DNA of 64,000 nucleotides, from assembly GCA_016720065.1 (NCBI GenBank), contig JADJXY010000002.1:819001-883000 (forward strand), read 5' to 3'. The position numbers and the translations under genes are program-made. This DNA comes from Betaproteobacteria bacterium. Lineage in GTDB: Bacteria > Pseudomonadota > Gammaproteobacteria > Burkholderiales > Rhodocyclaceae. The notes beneath the pieces are model-generated. The model was not told the origin of the DNA, did no database searches, and was given only the letters and a program-made list of their open reading frames with translations. Positions 8,696 through 17,309 of this stretch are shown here, piece by piece (within the stretch, counting starts at the first letter, position 1; each line of letters begins with the position of its first letter).

Positions 8696-9898
8696 ATGCC
8701 CATGAAACTCATCAAGCCGGCCCTGGCGGCAGTTCTTCTTGCTTGCGGCGGCGCCCTGCCGCCGGGGGCCCTCGCCCAGACGGCCCCGGTCCATCCTCCC
8801 GTCGCCGGCATGCCTCAGCATCCTCCTGTCGCGCCACAAGCGCAGGAGCGGGAGGGCAAGGTGGCGGTGGACGCCAGCGCGAAATTCACCCACTTCCGGG
8901 TGGGCAACAAGAACGTCAAGTCGATCTACGCCGACGGCAAGGTGGTGTGGGTGGGCACCTCCGGCGGTGTTGTGCGCTACGACACGCGCGACGACAGCTT
9001 CAAGCTCTTCGACGCCCGCAACGGGCTCCTGTCGAATGGCATGTTCTTCGTCGGGCGGGTCAAGGGGCAGATCGCTGTGGGAACCTACGGCGGCGGGCTC
9101 TCCCTGCTCGACGAAAAGAGCGGCAAGTGGAAGACCTACAACATCCCGGATGGGCTTGGCGACGCCTTCGTTTACGACGTCATCACCGCTCGCAACGGCG
9201 ATATCTGGATTGCGACCTGGTCCGGCGTCAATCGCGTGCGGGGTGGCGATCTGGACGACCGCAGCAAGTGGGATCTCTACACCGTCGAAAATACCAAGGG
9301 TGGCGTCCCCAACGACTGGATCTACGGCCTGGCCGAGGGCAAGAACGGCGACATCTGGCTCGCCACCGAGGGGGGCATGGCGCGCTTTGCCCAGGGGCGC
9401 TGGGAAAACTGGAATCATGCCCGAGGTCTGGGAGCCCCCTACGAAAAGGTCAAGAAGGACATCGCCTTCAAGAACGATCCCGGAAAACAGTCCCTGCACC
9501 ACGCCAAACAGAAGCAGGAAATGGGTTTGGGCGCGGTCGATGTGGCCTACAACCCGAACTACGTCGTGTCCCTGGAGGTGGATCGCAATGGCAGCGTTTG
9601 GGCCGGCACCTGGGGTGGAGGGCTTTCCCGCTTCGATGGCAAGCGTTGGACCACCTACACCACGGCGGAGGGCCTGCCCGGCAACCACGTATTCATGCTG
9701 CACCTGGATGAGCGCGGCGCACTGTGGATCGGGACCAACAATGGATTGGCCCAATGGCAGGAGGGCAGGTTCACCAAGGCCCTGACCACCGCCGACGGCC
9801 TGTTTGCCAATAACGTCTTCGCCATGGCGACCACGCCGGACGGCGACCGCTGGATCGGCAGCTACGGAGGCGTCGCCCACCTGCGCCCCTTGAAGTAG
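8696..9898 (+). CDS. Secreted beta-propeller protein, paralogue of the preceding gene
   Basis: A 400-residue protein with a signal peptide (IKPALAAVLLACGGALPPGALA), a proline-rich linker and propeller repeats closely resembling the upstream gene (WVGTSGGVVRYD, WIATWSGVNRV, WLATEGGMARF, WAGTWGGGLSRFDG, WIGTNNGLAQW, WIGSYGGVAHL). The two are probably a tandem duplication that then diverged. The ATG at 8696 has GGAAGG five bases upstream. It ends the Sel1-cytochrome-propeller-propeller cluster. A sensing or binding role beside the cytochrome is inferred only from the fold and context. Confidence 0.8.
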   Translation: MPMKLIKPALAAVLLACGGALPPGALAQTAPVHPPVAGMPQHPPVAPQAQEREGKVAVDASAKFTHFRVGNKNVKSIYADGKVVWVGTSGGVVRYDTRDDSFKLFDARNGLLSNGMFFVGRVKGQIAVGTYGGGLSLLDEKSGKWKTYNIPDGLGDAFVYDVITARNGDIWIATWSGVNRVRGGDLDDRSKWDLYTVENTKGGVPNDWIYGLAEGKNGDIWLATEGGMARFAQGRWENWNHARGLGAPYEKVKKDIAFKNDPGKQSLHHAKQKQEMGLGAVDVAYNPNYVVSLEVDRNGSVWAGTWGGGLSRFDGKRWTTYTTAEGLPGNHVFMLHLDERGALWIGTNNGLAQWQEGRFTKALTTADGLFANNVFAMATTPDGDRWIGSYGGVAHLRPLK

Positions 9899-9974
9899 CG
9901 GGCGATAGGGGTGGCGGTCCAGGACTTGCGGCCTGGGCGCCCCTCGCATCCCCAGCCAGCGACGTGACGGGCAC

Positions 9975-10175
9975 TCAGGGCCGCGGGCGCTTTCTGGCGG
10001 CGTGCGCGCCCCCCGCCATGGCGAGGGCCGTCAGGTGGGCATCCAGAAGGTCAAGGGGGCGTGGAGATTCGCGGCCTGCCGTCTCGCGGCACGCCGAGTC
10101 GGGCTGGGATGCCAAGTCCGAACCGGCGCCGCGAGAGAGATCGGTTCCTTCCGAGGCTCCGCGGCAGCGGGTCAT
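9975..10175 (-). CDS. Possible small protein coupled to the SPASM gene
   Basis: A 66-codon frame whose ATG overlaps the stop of the SPASM-domain gene (ATGA at 10172-10175), the arrangement seen for translationally coupled genes. The product is basic at the C terminus (AGGAHAARKRPRP) and has no domain I recognise. It lies in GC-rich sequence where chance frames are common, so it may be spurious. The rest of 9899-10171 shows no other feature. Confidence 0.25.
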   Translation of the reverse strand: MTRCRGASEGTDLSRGAGSDLASQPDSACRETAGRESPRPLDLLDAHLTALAMAGGAHAARKRPRP

Positions 10176-11593
10176 GCGGCCCCCTTTTCGTGCCTTCCGT
10201 TTCTATGGGCGCGGTGGCTGCAGATGTCGCACTGGCGCCCGGGGCGCTCACCGCACAGAACCCGCTTCCTCGTCTGGCGAAAAGCCTGCCCGGACCAGGC
10301 CTCGGCGAGCTTCTCCTGCTTGAGGTCGGCCATGAAAGAGTAGCCGGAGTGATCCTGGGCGCACGCGACCAGATGGCCGTTGGTCCGAATGTGCGCCATG
10401 CTGAAGGGCGCCCAGCAGTGCAGGCTGGAGGGGACTCCGGCATGGCCGGCGCTCGCGGTACCGGGGTGAGACGGGCTGTAGCGCACGACGCCGGCCAGGG
10501 CCTCACAGTCGCGGTACGCCTTTTGCAGCAGGACGCTGTGGTGCCGTCCCGAGCGGGCAAGGGCGATGGTACAGGGCCGGCCGCCCAGGCTTGCCTGGTC
10601 ACGATATTCGACGAGGCGGGCCAGGGCATCCCGGAAAAAATCCGGGGCCAGGGCCAGCACGTCGAGCGCGCGGCTGCGCCAACGTCCACTGGCCATGTTG
10701 AACTCGACCACGATGCGGTCGGCCCCCTCATCCATGGCCTTGGCGAGGACACCGATGTCCGCCGTCAGCGGGTCCGTATACACGGAGATTTTCGCCAGGC
10801 GACATTGCTGGCGGCAGAAGCGCAGCGCGGCGCCGAGGTGAGGCCAGGGCTGATCGGCGCCGAAATCGGCGATTTCCAGATTGCGGATGCCCAGGGTGGC
10901 GACTTCGCGCGCCAAGCAGCGGAATAACCCCCAATCCATGTGCCAGCAGGCATCCCCGGGGCCGTCGCTGCGCAAGGGGCGCAAGGTGCCGACATCGATC
11001 CGCACGGACTCCGGCAGCGGGGGCGCTTCCAGGAGACGGAAAGTCGGATGCGACGCGCGTTCGACACGAGGGCGGGCAGGGAGCGTGGCATCGGCTGGCG
11101 GGACGGAGGCTTGGCTGCCCCGCCGGCGCTGGTGCTTGGCGCCGCCCCAGGGATCCTCCGTGCGGGTGGCATGCTGCGCGGCAGCGCGGTCGCCCCGATC
11201 GATGAGTTCGAGGGCGTCGGCCAGGCCGACCTCCAGGAGGGGCGCCGCGTCCTGGGCACGAACCAGGCGATTGATCTCGGCGATGAAAAGGAGTTCGTCG
11301 GCCACCTCGACCGGCAGGCCGCGTCGTTCGCCGTCCCGGGAATCAAGGATGAGGCGATGGATGAATGTGTTGAGTTCCCGGGTGCGCCAGAGCGCCGTGA
11401 GCTTTTCCGTCAGGTGGGGCAGATGTTCCAGGTGCGCGATGCGAACGCCTGCGGGAGCCACGGACGGCTCGGCTTGACGCGGCGGCCACAGGGTTGCGGC
11501 GTCGGGCAGGATTTCCGGAAAAGGTGGCGTCAACGGCGTGCTACCGGCGTCGGCAGCAAAGTGGTGGGAAACGTCGGACGGACTGAAAGTCAT
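10172..11593 (-). CDS. SPASM-domain protein without a radical SAM cysteine motif
   Basis: A 473-residue protein. The N-terminal part is helical. The middle (about residues 190-330) shows the strand-helix rhythm of a radical SAM partial barrel (VRIDVGTLRPL, GIRNLEIADFGAD, ADRIVVEFNMASG), but the CxxxCxxC cluster motif is absent. The C terminus is SPASM-like with cysteines at about 393, 411, 447, 455 and 458 (CWAPFSMAHI, LVACAQDH, CGERPGRQCDIC), which in SPASM proteins ligate an auxiliary 4Fe-4S cluster. It is therefore either a degenerate radical SAM enzyme or a SPASM electron-transfer or binding protein. The start at 11593 has GGGAGG six bases upstream; longer in-frame starts lack this. Confidence 0.6.
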   Translation of the reverse strand: MTFSPSDVSHHFAADAGSTPLTPPFPEILPDAATLWPPRQAEPSVAPAGVRIAHLEHLPHLTEKLTALWRTRELNTFIHRLILDSRDGERRGLPVEVADELLFIAEINRLVRAQDAAPLLEVGLADALELIDRGDRAAAQHATRTEDPWGGAKHQRRRGSQASVPPADATLPARPRVERASHPTFRLLEAPPLPESVRIDVGTLRPLRSDGPGDACWHMDWGLFRCLAREVATLGIRNLEIADFGADQPWPHLGAALRFCRQQCRLAKISVYTDPLTADIGVLAKAMDEGADRIVVEFNMASGRWRSRALDVLALAPDFFRDALARLVEYRDQASLGGRPCTIALARSGRHHSVLLQKAYRDCEALAGVVRYSPSHPGTASAGHAGVPSSLHCWAPFSMAHIRTNGHLVACAQDHSGYSFMADLKQEKLAEAWSGQAFRQTRKRVLCGERPGRQCDICSHRAHRNGRHEKGAA

Positions 11594-11972
11594 GACTTTC
11601 CTCCCGGAAAGGGGGTGGGTAAAAGGAAAACGGGCCAGACGGCGCTGAGCGCGCAGCAATGGCCCGGGTGTGTCCTCACAGCCGCCGCTCCCGCACGGGC
11701 CGAATTCCCTGAGGGGCATGCCGCTGCGACGGTGTCGCGGGGGAGGGATCGGGATGAAGCCTGGAACTTGGTGGGCATGGCGCGGGTCTGGCGGCAGCGG
11801 AAGTCTGGGATGCCTTCACTACCGCAAACCCCGTGCCCGCAGCGGAAATCCGCGGGAGGGTTACGCGAATGGGGAATATTTCACGCTGGCGGCGCCCTGC
11901 TTTTCCACTTCCGGGAAAATCCGTCCCATGGCTGGGAAGGGCACGGTAAACAGCTGGGGGAGCAAAAGCAGA
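11594..11972. other. Intergenic stretch without a recognised gene
   Basis: About 380 bases between the SPASM gene and the tRNA-cluster terminator. Apart from the ribosome site of the SPASM gene at its left edge, I see no coding signal, repeat or clear promoter. It probably carries the SPASM gene promoter. Confidence 0.5.
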
Positions 11973-12000
11973 AGGGCCGATGGATCGCTCCATCGGCCCT
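11973..12000 (-). terminator. Rho-independent-type terminator of the gltX-tRNA transcript
   Basis: A perfect 12-bp stem (AGGGCCGATGGA with its complement) around a 4-base TCGC loop, immediately downstream of tRNA-Asp. On the minus strand it is followed by an interrupted T tract (TCTGCTTTTGC). Confidence 0.8.
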
Positions 12001-12010
12001 CGACTTCAAT

Positions 12011-12087
12011 TGGCGGAGTGGACGGGACTCGAACCCGCGACCCCCGGCGTGACAGGCCGGTATTCTAACCAACTGAACTACCACTCC
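12011..12087 (-). tRNA. tRNA-Asp (GTC)
   Basis: 77 nt including an encoded CCA (12011-12013). The acceptor stem GGAGTGG pairs with CCACTCC, the anticodon loop CTGTCAC gives GTC, and the T loop GGTTCGAGTCC is standard. It is the last tRNA before the terminator. Confidence 0.95.
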
Positions 12088-12098
12088 GCATTAAACCT

Positions 12099-12174
12099 TG
12101 GCGTCCCCACGGGGATTCGAACCCCGGTTACCGCCGTGAAAGGGCGGTGTCCTAGGCCTCTAGACGATGGGGAC
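12099..12174 (-). tRNA. tRNA-Glu (TTC)
   Basis: 76 nt with encoded CCA. The acceptor stem begins GTCCCC, the anticodon loop CTTTCAC gives TTC, and the T arm contains GGTTCGAATCC. It is co-oriented with gltX, whose product charges it. Confidence 0.95.
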
Positions 12175-12206
12175 CCGGACAAAACTGCCATTTCTTTCAC
12201 GTTGCT

Positions 12207-12282
<76 letters not shown>

Positions 12283-12352
12283 GTTGCCGTGAAAGAGCGC
12301 GCATTATAGGGACTCGAAACGGGCTTGTAAACACCTTTTCCGCCGCTGCGGC

Positions 12353-13747
12353 TCAGGAATTCCGGTGCAGTGCGGCGAGCACTTTTTCCCGTCCGACGAG
12401 GTGCAAGACAGCATCCACGGACGGCGTTTGAGCCTGGCCGGTGAGGAGGATGCGGAGCGGCATGGCCAGCTTGGGCATCTTGAGCCCGTGCTTGGCGACG
12501 GTCTCCTTGATGAGCGCCGCAATGGCTGGTACCTCCCAGGCCACGGCGGCAATGCCCGTGGCGAAATCCGCCAGGGCCGGCCGCGCCTCGTCGCCCAGGT
12601 GTTGTGCAAGCAGTTCCGGCGCGGGGCTGATCGGGGTGTAGAACACTTCGACCGCGTCAGCGAGGGCGTTCAGGGTATTGCAACGATCCTGGTAGAGAGC
12701 CACCGCCCGGACGAGGTCCGGGCCGCCTGCCGTGGCAATGCCTCGGGCGGTCAGGCGGGTTTCTACCTGAAGCGCCAGCTCGGCCGCAGGGGCTTGCTTG
12801 AGGTAGTGCTGGTTCAGCCACAGGAGCTTTTCGGTATTGAACTGGGCGGCGGAGGCGGTGATATGGTCCAGGTCGAACCACTGCACCAATTGCTCGCGGG
12901 AAAAAATTTCGTCGTCACCATGGGACCAGCCCAGGCGCGCCAGGTAGTTGATGACGGCCTCCGGCAGGTAGCCGTCATCGGCGTACTGCATGACCGACAC
13001 AGCGCCATGGCGCTTGGAAAGCTTGGTCCCGTCGTCACCCAGGATCATGGACAGGTGGGCGTACTGGGGCACGGTGGCGCCCAGGGCGGCGAGGATGTTG
13101 ATCTGGCGGGGGGTGTTGTTGACATGGTCGTCACCGCGGATGACGTGGGTAATGCCCATGTCCCAGTCGTCCACGCAGACGCAGAAGTTGTAGGTGGGGG
13201 TGCCGTCGGCGCGGGCGATGATGAGGTCGTCGAGTTCCGCATTGGCGAACTCGATGCGTCCCTTCACCTGGTCCTCCCAGGCGACGAGGCCTTCCTTGGG
13301 GTTCCTGAAGCGCACGACCGGGGGTACGCCAGGGGGCGGGGTGGGAAGGGTCTTGCCGGGCTCCGGTCGCCAGCGGCCGTCGTAGCGGGGTTTTTCCTTC
13401 CTGGCCTCCTGCTCGGCGCGCAAAACGTCCAGTTCCTCGCGGGTTGTATGGCAGTAATAGGCGGTGCCAGCATCGAGCATCTGCTGGATTACTTCCTTGT
13501 ACCGGTCCATGCGCTGCATCTGGTAGAAGGGGCCTTCGTCATGGGCCAAGCCAAGCCACTGCATGCCATCGAGGATGGCCTGAACGGCCTCGGGGGTGGA
13601 GCGGGCGACATCGGTATCCTCGATACGCAGGATGAATTGTCCGCCATGGCGGCGGGCGTAGGCCCAGGAGAAGAGTGCGGTGCGGGCACCGCCGATGTGC
13701 AGAAAACCGGTGGGGCTGGGGGCGAAGCGGGTGCGGACTTGCGACAT
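12353..13747 (-). CDS. gltX: Glutamyl-tRNA synthetase
   Basis: A 464-residue class Ic aminoacyl-tRNA synthetase that attaches glutamate to tRNA-Glu. The start MSQVRTRFAPSPTGFLHIGG contains the HIGH-type nucleotide site, and KLSKRHGA is the KMSKS-type motif. The C-terminal half is the helical anticodon-binding domain ending ALHRNS. Length matches bacterial GltX. Three tRNA genes, including tRNA-Glu, follow on the same strand before a terminator, so enzyme and substrate tRNA may share a transcript. Confidence 0.96.
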   Translation of the reverse strand: MSQVRTRFAPSPTGFLHIGGARTALFSWAYARRHGGQFILRIEDTDVARSTPEAVQAILDGMQWLGLAHDEGPFYQMQRMDRYKEVIQQMLDAGTAYYCHTTREELDVLRAEQEARKEKPRYDGRWRPEPGKTLPTPPPGVPPVVRFRNPKEGLVAWEDQVKGRIEFANAELDDLIIARADGTPTYNFCVCVDDWDMGITHVIRGDDHVNNTPRQINILAALGATVPQYAHLSMILGDDGTKLSKRHGAVSVMQYADDGYLPEAVINYLARLGWSHGDDEIFSREQLVQWFDLDHITASAAQFNTEKLLWLNQHYLKQAPAAELALQVETRLTARGIATAGGPDLVRAVALYQDRCNTLNALADAVEVFYTPISPAPELLAQHLGDEARPALADFATGIAAVAWEVPAIAALIKETVAKHGLKMPKLAMPLRILLTGQAQTPSVDAVLHLVGREKVLAALHRNS

Positions 13748-13845
13748 GGGAAAAGGCCGTGGAGAGCGGGGAAAAGGCGCCTATTCTAGCCGAGCCCCGG
13801 TTTGACCGCCCCCGGCTCTTGTGGTTAAATGCGCGCCTCTCGTGC

Positions 13846-13920
13846 GGGCGGCTAGCTCAGCGGTAGAGCACTGCCTTCACACGGCAGGGGTCACAGGTTC
13901 GAACCCTGTGCCGCCCACCA
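13846..13920 (+). tRNA. tRNA-Val (CAC)
   Basis: 75 nt with encoded CCA. The acceptor GGGCGGC pairs with GCCGCCC. The D arm is TAGCTCAGCGGTAGAGCA, the anticodon stem-loop is CTGCC-TTCACAC-GGCAG (anticodon CAC), and the T arm contains GGTTCGAACCC. It is divergent from gltX. Confidence 0.95.
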
Positions 13921-13936
13921 GTTCGAGAACGACATC

Positions 13937-13969
13937 AACCCGCGGGGCCCAGGGCACTGCGGGTTTTTT
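13937..13969 (+). terminator. Rho-independent terminator of tRNA-Val
   Basis: The stem AACCCGC / GCGGGTT with a 15-base GC-rich loop is followed by a run of T (TTTTTTG), 16 bases after the tRNA end. Confidence 0.85.
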
Positions 13970-14079
13970 GTTGCCTTGCGGGCGCTCAAAGCCGGTCGGG
14001 ATCCCGGGGCGCAACGGGCGCGGCCCGGAGCGACGGTGCGATCTGCTACCATTCTGCCCCTCAGTTCTCGCGCCGCCCC

Positions 14080-16005
14080 TTGTCCTCCCTCGCTCCCTTC
14101 TTCGCTCCCGATGGCCCGCTGGCAGCGGCCATTCCCGGCTATCGCGTGCGCGGGCAGCAGGTGGAAATGGCCGAGCGCATCGCTGCCGCCATCGAGCAGC
14201 ATGCGGTCTTCGTCGCCGAGGCGGGGACCGGCACGGGAAAGACCTTTGCCTATCTGGTGCCGGCTTTGCAGTCGGGAGGCAAGGTCATCGTATCCACCGG
14301 GACCAAGACCCTGCAGGACCAACTGTTCACCAAGGACATCCCGACGGTGCGCGAGGCCCTGGGCGCCCCGCTGCGGGTGGCCCTGCTCAAGGGGCGGGCC
14401 AATTATGTGTGTCCCTATCATTTGCAGCACGCCCTGGCCGAAGGCCGCTTTCTCAGCCGCCAGGATGCCGCCGATGCCCGCCGCATATCCGCCTTCGCCA
14501 AGTTCACCCGTAGCGGCGACAAGGCGGAATGCCACGATGTGTCGGAAAATTCGCCGGTTTGGAACGCAGCGACCTCGACCCGGGAAAACTGTCTCGGGCA
14601 GGAATGTCCCGAGGTCAAGGGCTGCTTCGTCCTCCAGGCGCGGCGGGAGGCCCTGGCCGCCGATCTGGTGGTGGTCAATCACCACCTTTTCTTCGCCGAT
14701 GTGATGCTTCGCGACGAGGGCACGGCCGAACTGCTGCCGGCCTGCAACACGGTCATTTTCGACGAGGCCCACCAGTTGCCCGAGGTGGCGACCCTGTTCT
14801 TCGGCACCACGGTTTCCTCGGCGCAGGTTCTCGATCTGGCCCGGGACACGCGTTCGGAGGGGTTGCTCCATGCCCGCGACTGCCTCGACCTGCCTGAGGC
14901 CAGCCGTCGCCTGGAAAAGGCGGCCAAGGACTTGCGCCTTGCGGTGGGTGTCGAGACGGGTCGCTTTGCCGCACCGCAACTGGAGGAGAGGGCGGAATTC
15001 GCTCCTGCCCTGGCTGCACTTCTGACCGAACTGGAACAATTTTCCGCCCTGTTGCAGAGCCAGGCGGAACGCGCGGAAGGCCTGGAAAACTGCTGGCTGC
15101 GGTCCCTGGAACTCACCGCCCGGCTGGAGGCCTGGCGCAAGCCGGGGGAGGGGGGCACGGTGCGCTGGGCCGAGGCCTTCAGCCAGTCCCTGCAACTGAA
15201 CCTGACCCCCCTGGACGTGGCGGATATTTTCAAGAAGCAGATGGGGGGCCACCCGCGGGCCTGGATATTCACTTCCGCCACCCTTGCCGTGCAGGGCAAT
15301 TTCGCCCATTACTGCGGCGAACTGGGGCTGGGCGAACCGGATACCGGCTGCTGGCACAGCCCCTTCGATTTCGGCCGGCAGGCGGTTCTCTACGCGCCCC
15401 TCGGCCTGCCGGACCCCAACGCGCCCCGGTTTACGGAAGGGGTGGTGGACGCGGCCTTTCCCGTGCTGCGGGCCGCCGGTGGACGAGCCTTCTTTCTCTG
15501 CACCAGCCTGCGGGCCATGCGCCGCGTGCACGAGTTGCTCAAGGGGCGGCTGGAGGACGAGGGCCTGGATTTTCCGCTGCTGCTGCAGGGGGAGGGGAGC
15601 AAGAACGATCTCCTGGAGCGCTTCCGCCGCGCCGGCAACGCTGTCCTGGTGGGCAGCCAGAGCTTCTGGGAGGGCGTGGACGTGCGGGGCGAGGCGCTTT
15701 CCCTGGTGGTCATCGACAAGCTGCCCTTCGCGCCCCCCGACGATCCGGTGCTGGCCGCCCGCATCGACCAGCTGAAGCGTCAGGGGCGCAACGCCTTCAT
15801 GGAATATCAACTGCCCAAAGCGGTCATCAACGTAAAGCAGGGGGCCGGCCGCCTGATCCGGGACGAAAGCGACCGGGGCGTGCTGATGATCTGCGACCCA
15901 CGGCTCATCGCCAAGCCCTACGGGCGGCGGGTGTGGCAGAGCCTTCCCCCCATGAAGCGCAGCCGGGAACTGTCCGAAGTGCTGGCCTTTTTCGCCGCGC
16001 CATGA
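14080..16005 (+). CDS. DinG/YoaA-type ATP-dependent DNA helicase (XPD-like, Fe-S)
   Basis: A 641-residue superfamily 2 helicase. Motif I is AGTGTGKTFAYL (about residues 49-60), motif II is the DEAH box in VIFDEAHQLPE (about 225-235), and the C-terminal RecA domain includes VGSQSFWEGVDV and the arginine-rich motif QGAGRLIRDESDRG. Cysteines between motifs Ia and II (ANYVCPYH, KAECHDV, NCLGQECPEVKGC) fit the XPD-family 4Fe-4S cluster. The length is close to E. coli YoaA. Its role is probably in replication and repair of damaged DNA. The start is TTG; the next ATG would remove the conserved N-terminal Q motif region. It overlaps the next gene (ATGA). Confidence 0.85.
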   Translation: MSSLAPFFAPDGPLAAAIPGYRVRGQQVEMAERIAAAIEQHAVFVAEAGTGTGKTFAYLVPALQSGGKVIVSTGTKTLQDQLFTKDIPTVREALGAPLRVALLKGRANYVCPYHLQHALAEGRFLSRQDAADARRISAFAKFTRSGDKAECHDVSENSPVWNAATSTRENCLGQECPEVKGCFVLQARREALAADLVVVNHHLFFADVMLRDEGTAELLPACNTVIFDEAHQLPEVATLFFGTTVSSAQVLDLARDTRSEGLLHARDCLDLPEASRRLEKAAKDLRLAVGVETGRFAAPQLEERAEFAPALAALLTELEQFSALLQSQAERAEGLENCWLRSLELTARLEAWRKPGEGGTVRWAEAFSQSLQLNLTPLDVADIFKKQMGGHPRAWIFTSATLAVQGNFAHYCGELGLGEPDTGCWHSPFDFGRQAVLYAPLGLPDPNAPRFTEGVVDAAFPVLRAAGGRAFFLCTSLRAMRRVHELLKGRLEDEGLDFPLLLQGEGSKNDLLERFRRAGNAVLVGSQSFWEGVDVRGEALSLVVIDKLPFAPPDDPVLAARIDQLKRQGRNAFMEYQLPKAVINVKQGAGRLIRDESDRGVLMICDPRLIAKPYGRRVWQSLPPMKRSRELSEVLAFFAAP

Positions 16006-17309
16006 GCGAAATTCCAACGCTGCGGGCCGATCTTCCCGCCGACTGCCACGCGGCGGCGGCAGCGCTCAACCGCGACTGCGCCTGCCTTTCCGTGGATCGG
16101 CAAGCCCTGGCGGCGGCGCTGGCGGCGGGCGGCATCGACGCTGCCGCCCTGGCGGAAAGTCGTCCCCATCTCTTTTCCGACACCGTGGTCTTCGTGGGCG
16201 AGAAAAGTCTGCGCCGCATGGCCGATCTGGTGGCGGCGGTGGAGCGCGTGGTGGCGCTGCCCGCGTGGCAGGCGCGGGTGCTTTCCCGCTCGCCGGCCAT
16301 CGCCAGCCACGGGGTGGCGCACCCCGGAGTTTTCCTCGGGTACGACTTCCACCTGGACGACGACGGCCCGCGCCTCATCGAAATCAACACCAACGCCGGC
16401 GGCGGCCTGCTCAACGCCCATCTGGCCGGCGCCCAGCGCACCTGCTGCGGCCCCATCGCCCCCCGCTTGCCCGACCCCGCAGCCGTCGAAGCCGCCTTCC
16501 TCGCCATGTTCCGTGCCGAATGGCAGGTCCAGCGGGGAGCAGCCCCCTTGCAACGCATCGCCATCGTGGACGAATCCCCGGCGGAGCAATACCTGGCCCC
16601 GGAATTCGAGCTTTTCCGCCGCCTCTTCCAGGAAGCCGGAATCGCTGCCGTGGTGGCCGATCCTGGGGATCTGAGCTGGGACGGCCAGCGGCTGCGCTGC
16701 CAGGGCGAGGGGATCGATCTGGTCTATAACCGGCTCACCGACTTCGACCTCGACGAACCGGCCCAGGCCGCCCTGCGGCAAGCCTACCTGGCCGACGCCG
16801 TGGTGCTCACCCCCCATCCGCGGGCCCATGCGCTCTACGCCGACAAGCGCAATCTCGTCCTCCTGTCGGATGCCGGCGCCCTGGAAGCAATGGGCGTTGC
16901 GGCGGCGACGCGGGACATCCTTCTGGCCACGGTTCCCCTCACCGTGGCCGTGACGGCCGAGGGTGCGGAGCGCTTCTGGAGCGAGCGGCGCCGCTGGTTC
17001 TTCAAGCCCGCCGCGGGATTCGGCAGCCGCGCCGCCTACCGCGGCGACAAACTCACCCGCCGGGTCTTCGAGCAAATCCTGGCCGGCGACTACATCGCCC
17101 AGGCCATCGTCCCGCCCTCGGAGCGCCGGGTGCATGTCGATGCCGCCCCGCAGGACCTCAAACTCGACCTGCGCTGCTACGCCTACGCCGGCCAGGTGCA
17201 GCTGGTGGCGGCCCGTCTTTATCAAGGACAGACCACGAATTTCCGCACGCCGGGCGGGGGTTTTGCGGCGGTGGTTCCGGTTCCCGGCCACAGTACAATC
17301 GCGCCATGA
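16002..17309 (+). CDS. ATP-grasp-like protein of unknown substrate
   Basis: A 435-residue protein whose start overlaps the helicase stop and whose stop overlaps mobB, so it belongs to this operon. Segments resemble the ATP-grasp / glutathionylspermidine-synthase-like fold: PRLIEINTNAGGGLLNA (a metal and phosphate-binding-like Asn/Glu loop), RRWFFKPAAGFGSRA (the K-P-x-x-G-x-G-S ATP loop), FEQILAGDYIAQAIVPP and LKLDLRCYAYAGQVQLVAARLY (strand carrying acidic metal ligands). ATP-grasp enzymes join a carboxylate to an amine or thiol using ATP. Nothing in the sequence fixes the substrate, and proximity to mobB may be coincidental. Confidence 0.55.
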   Translation: MSEIPTLRADLPADCHAAAAALNRDCACLSVDRQALAAALAAGGIDAAALAESRPHLFSDTVVFVGEKSLRRMADLVAAVERVVALPAWQARVLSRSPAIASHGVAHPGVFLGYDFHLDDDGPRLIEINTNAGGGLLNAHLAGAQRTCCGPIAPRLPDPAAVEAAFLAMFRAEWQVQRGAAPLQRIAIVDESPAEQYLAPEFELFRRLFQEAGIAAVVADPGDLSWDGQRLRCQGEGIDLVYNRLTDFDLDEPAQAALRQAYLADAVVLTPHPRAHALYADKRNLVLLSDAGALEAMGVAAATRDILLATVPLTVAVTAEGAERFWSERRRWFFKPAAGFGSRAAYRGDKLTRRVFEQILAGDYIAQAIVPPSERRVHVDAAPQDLKLDLRCYAYAGQVQLVAARLYQGQTTNFRTPGGGFAAVVPVPGHSTIAP

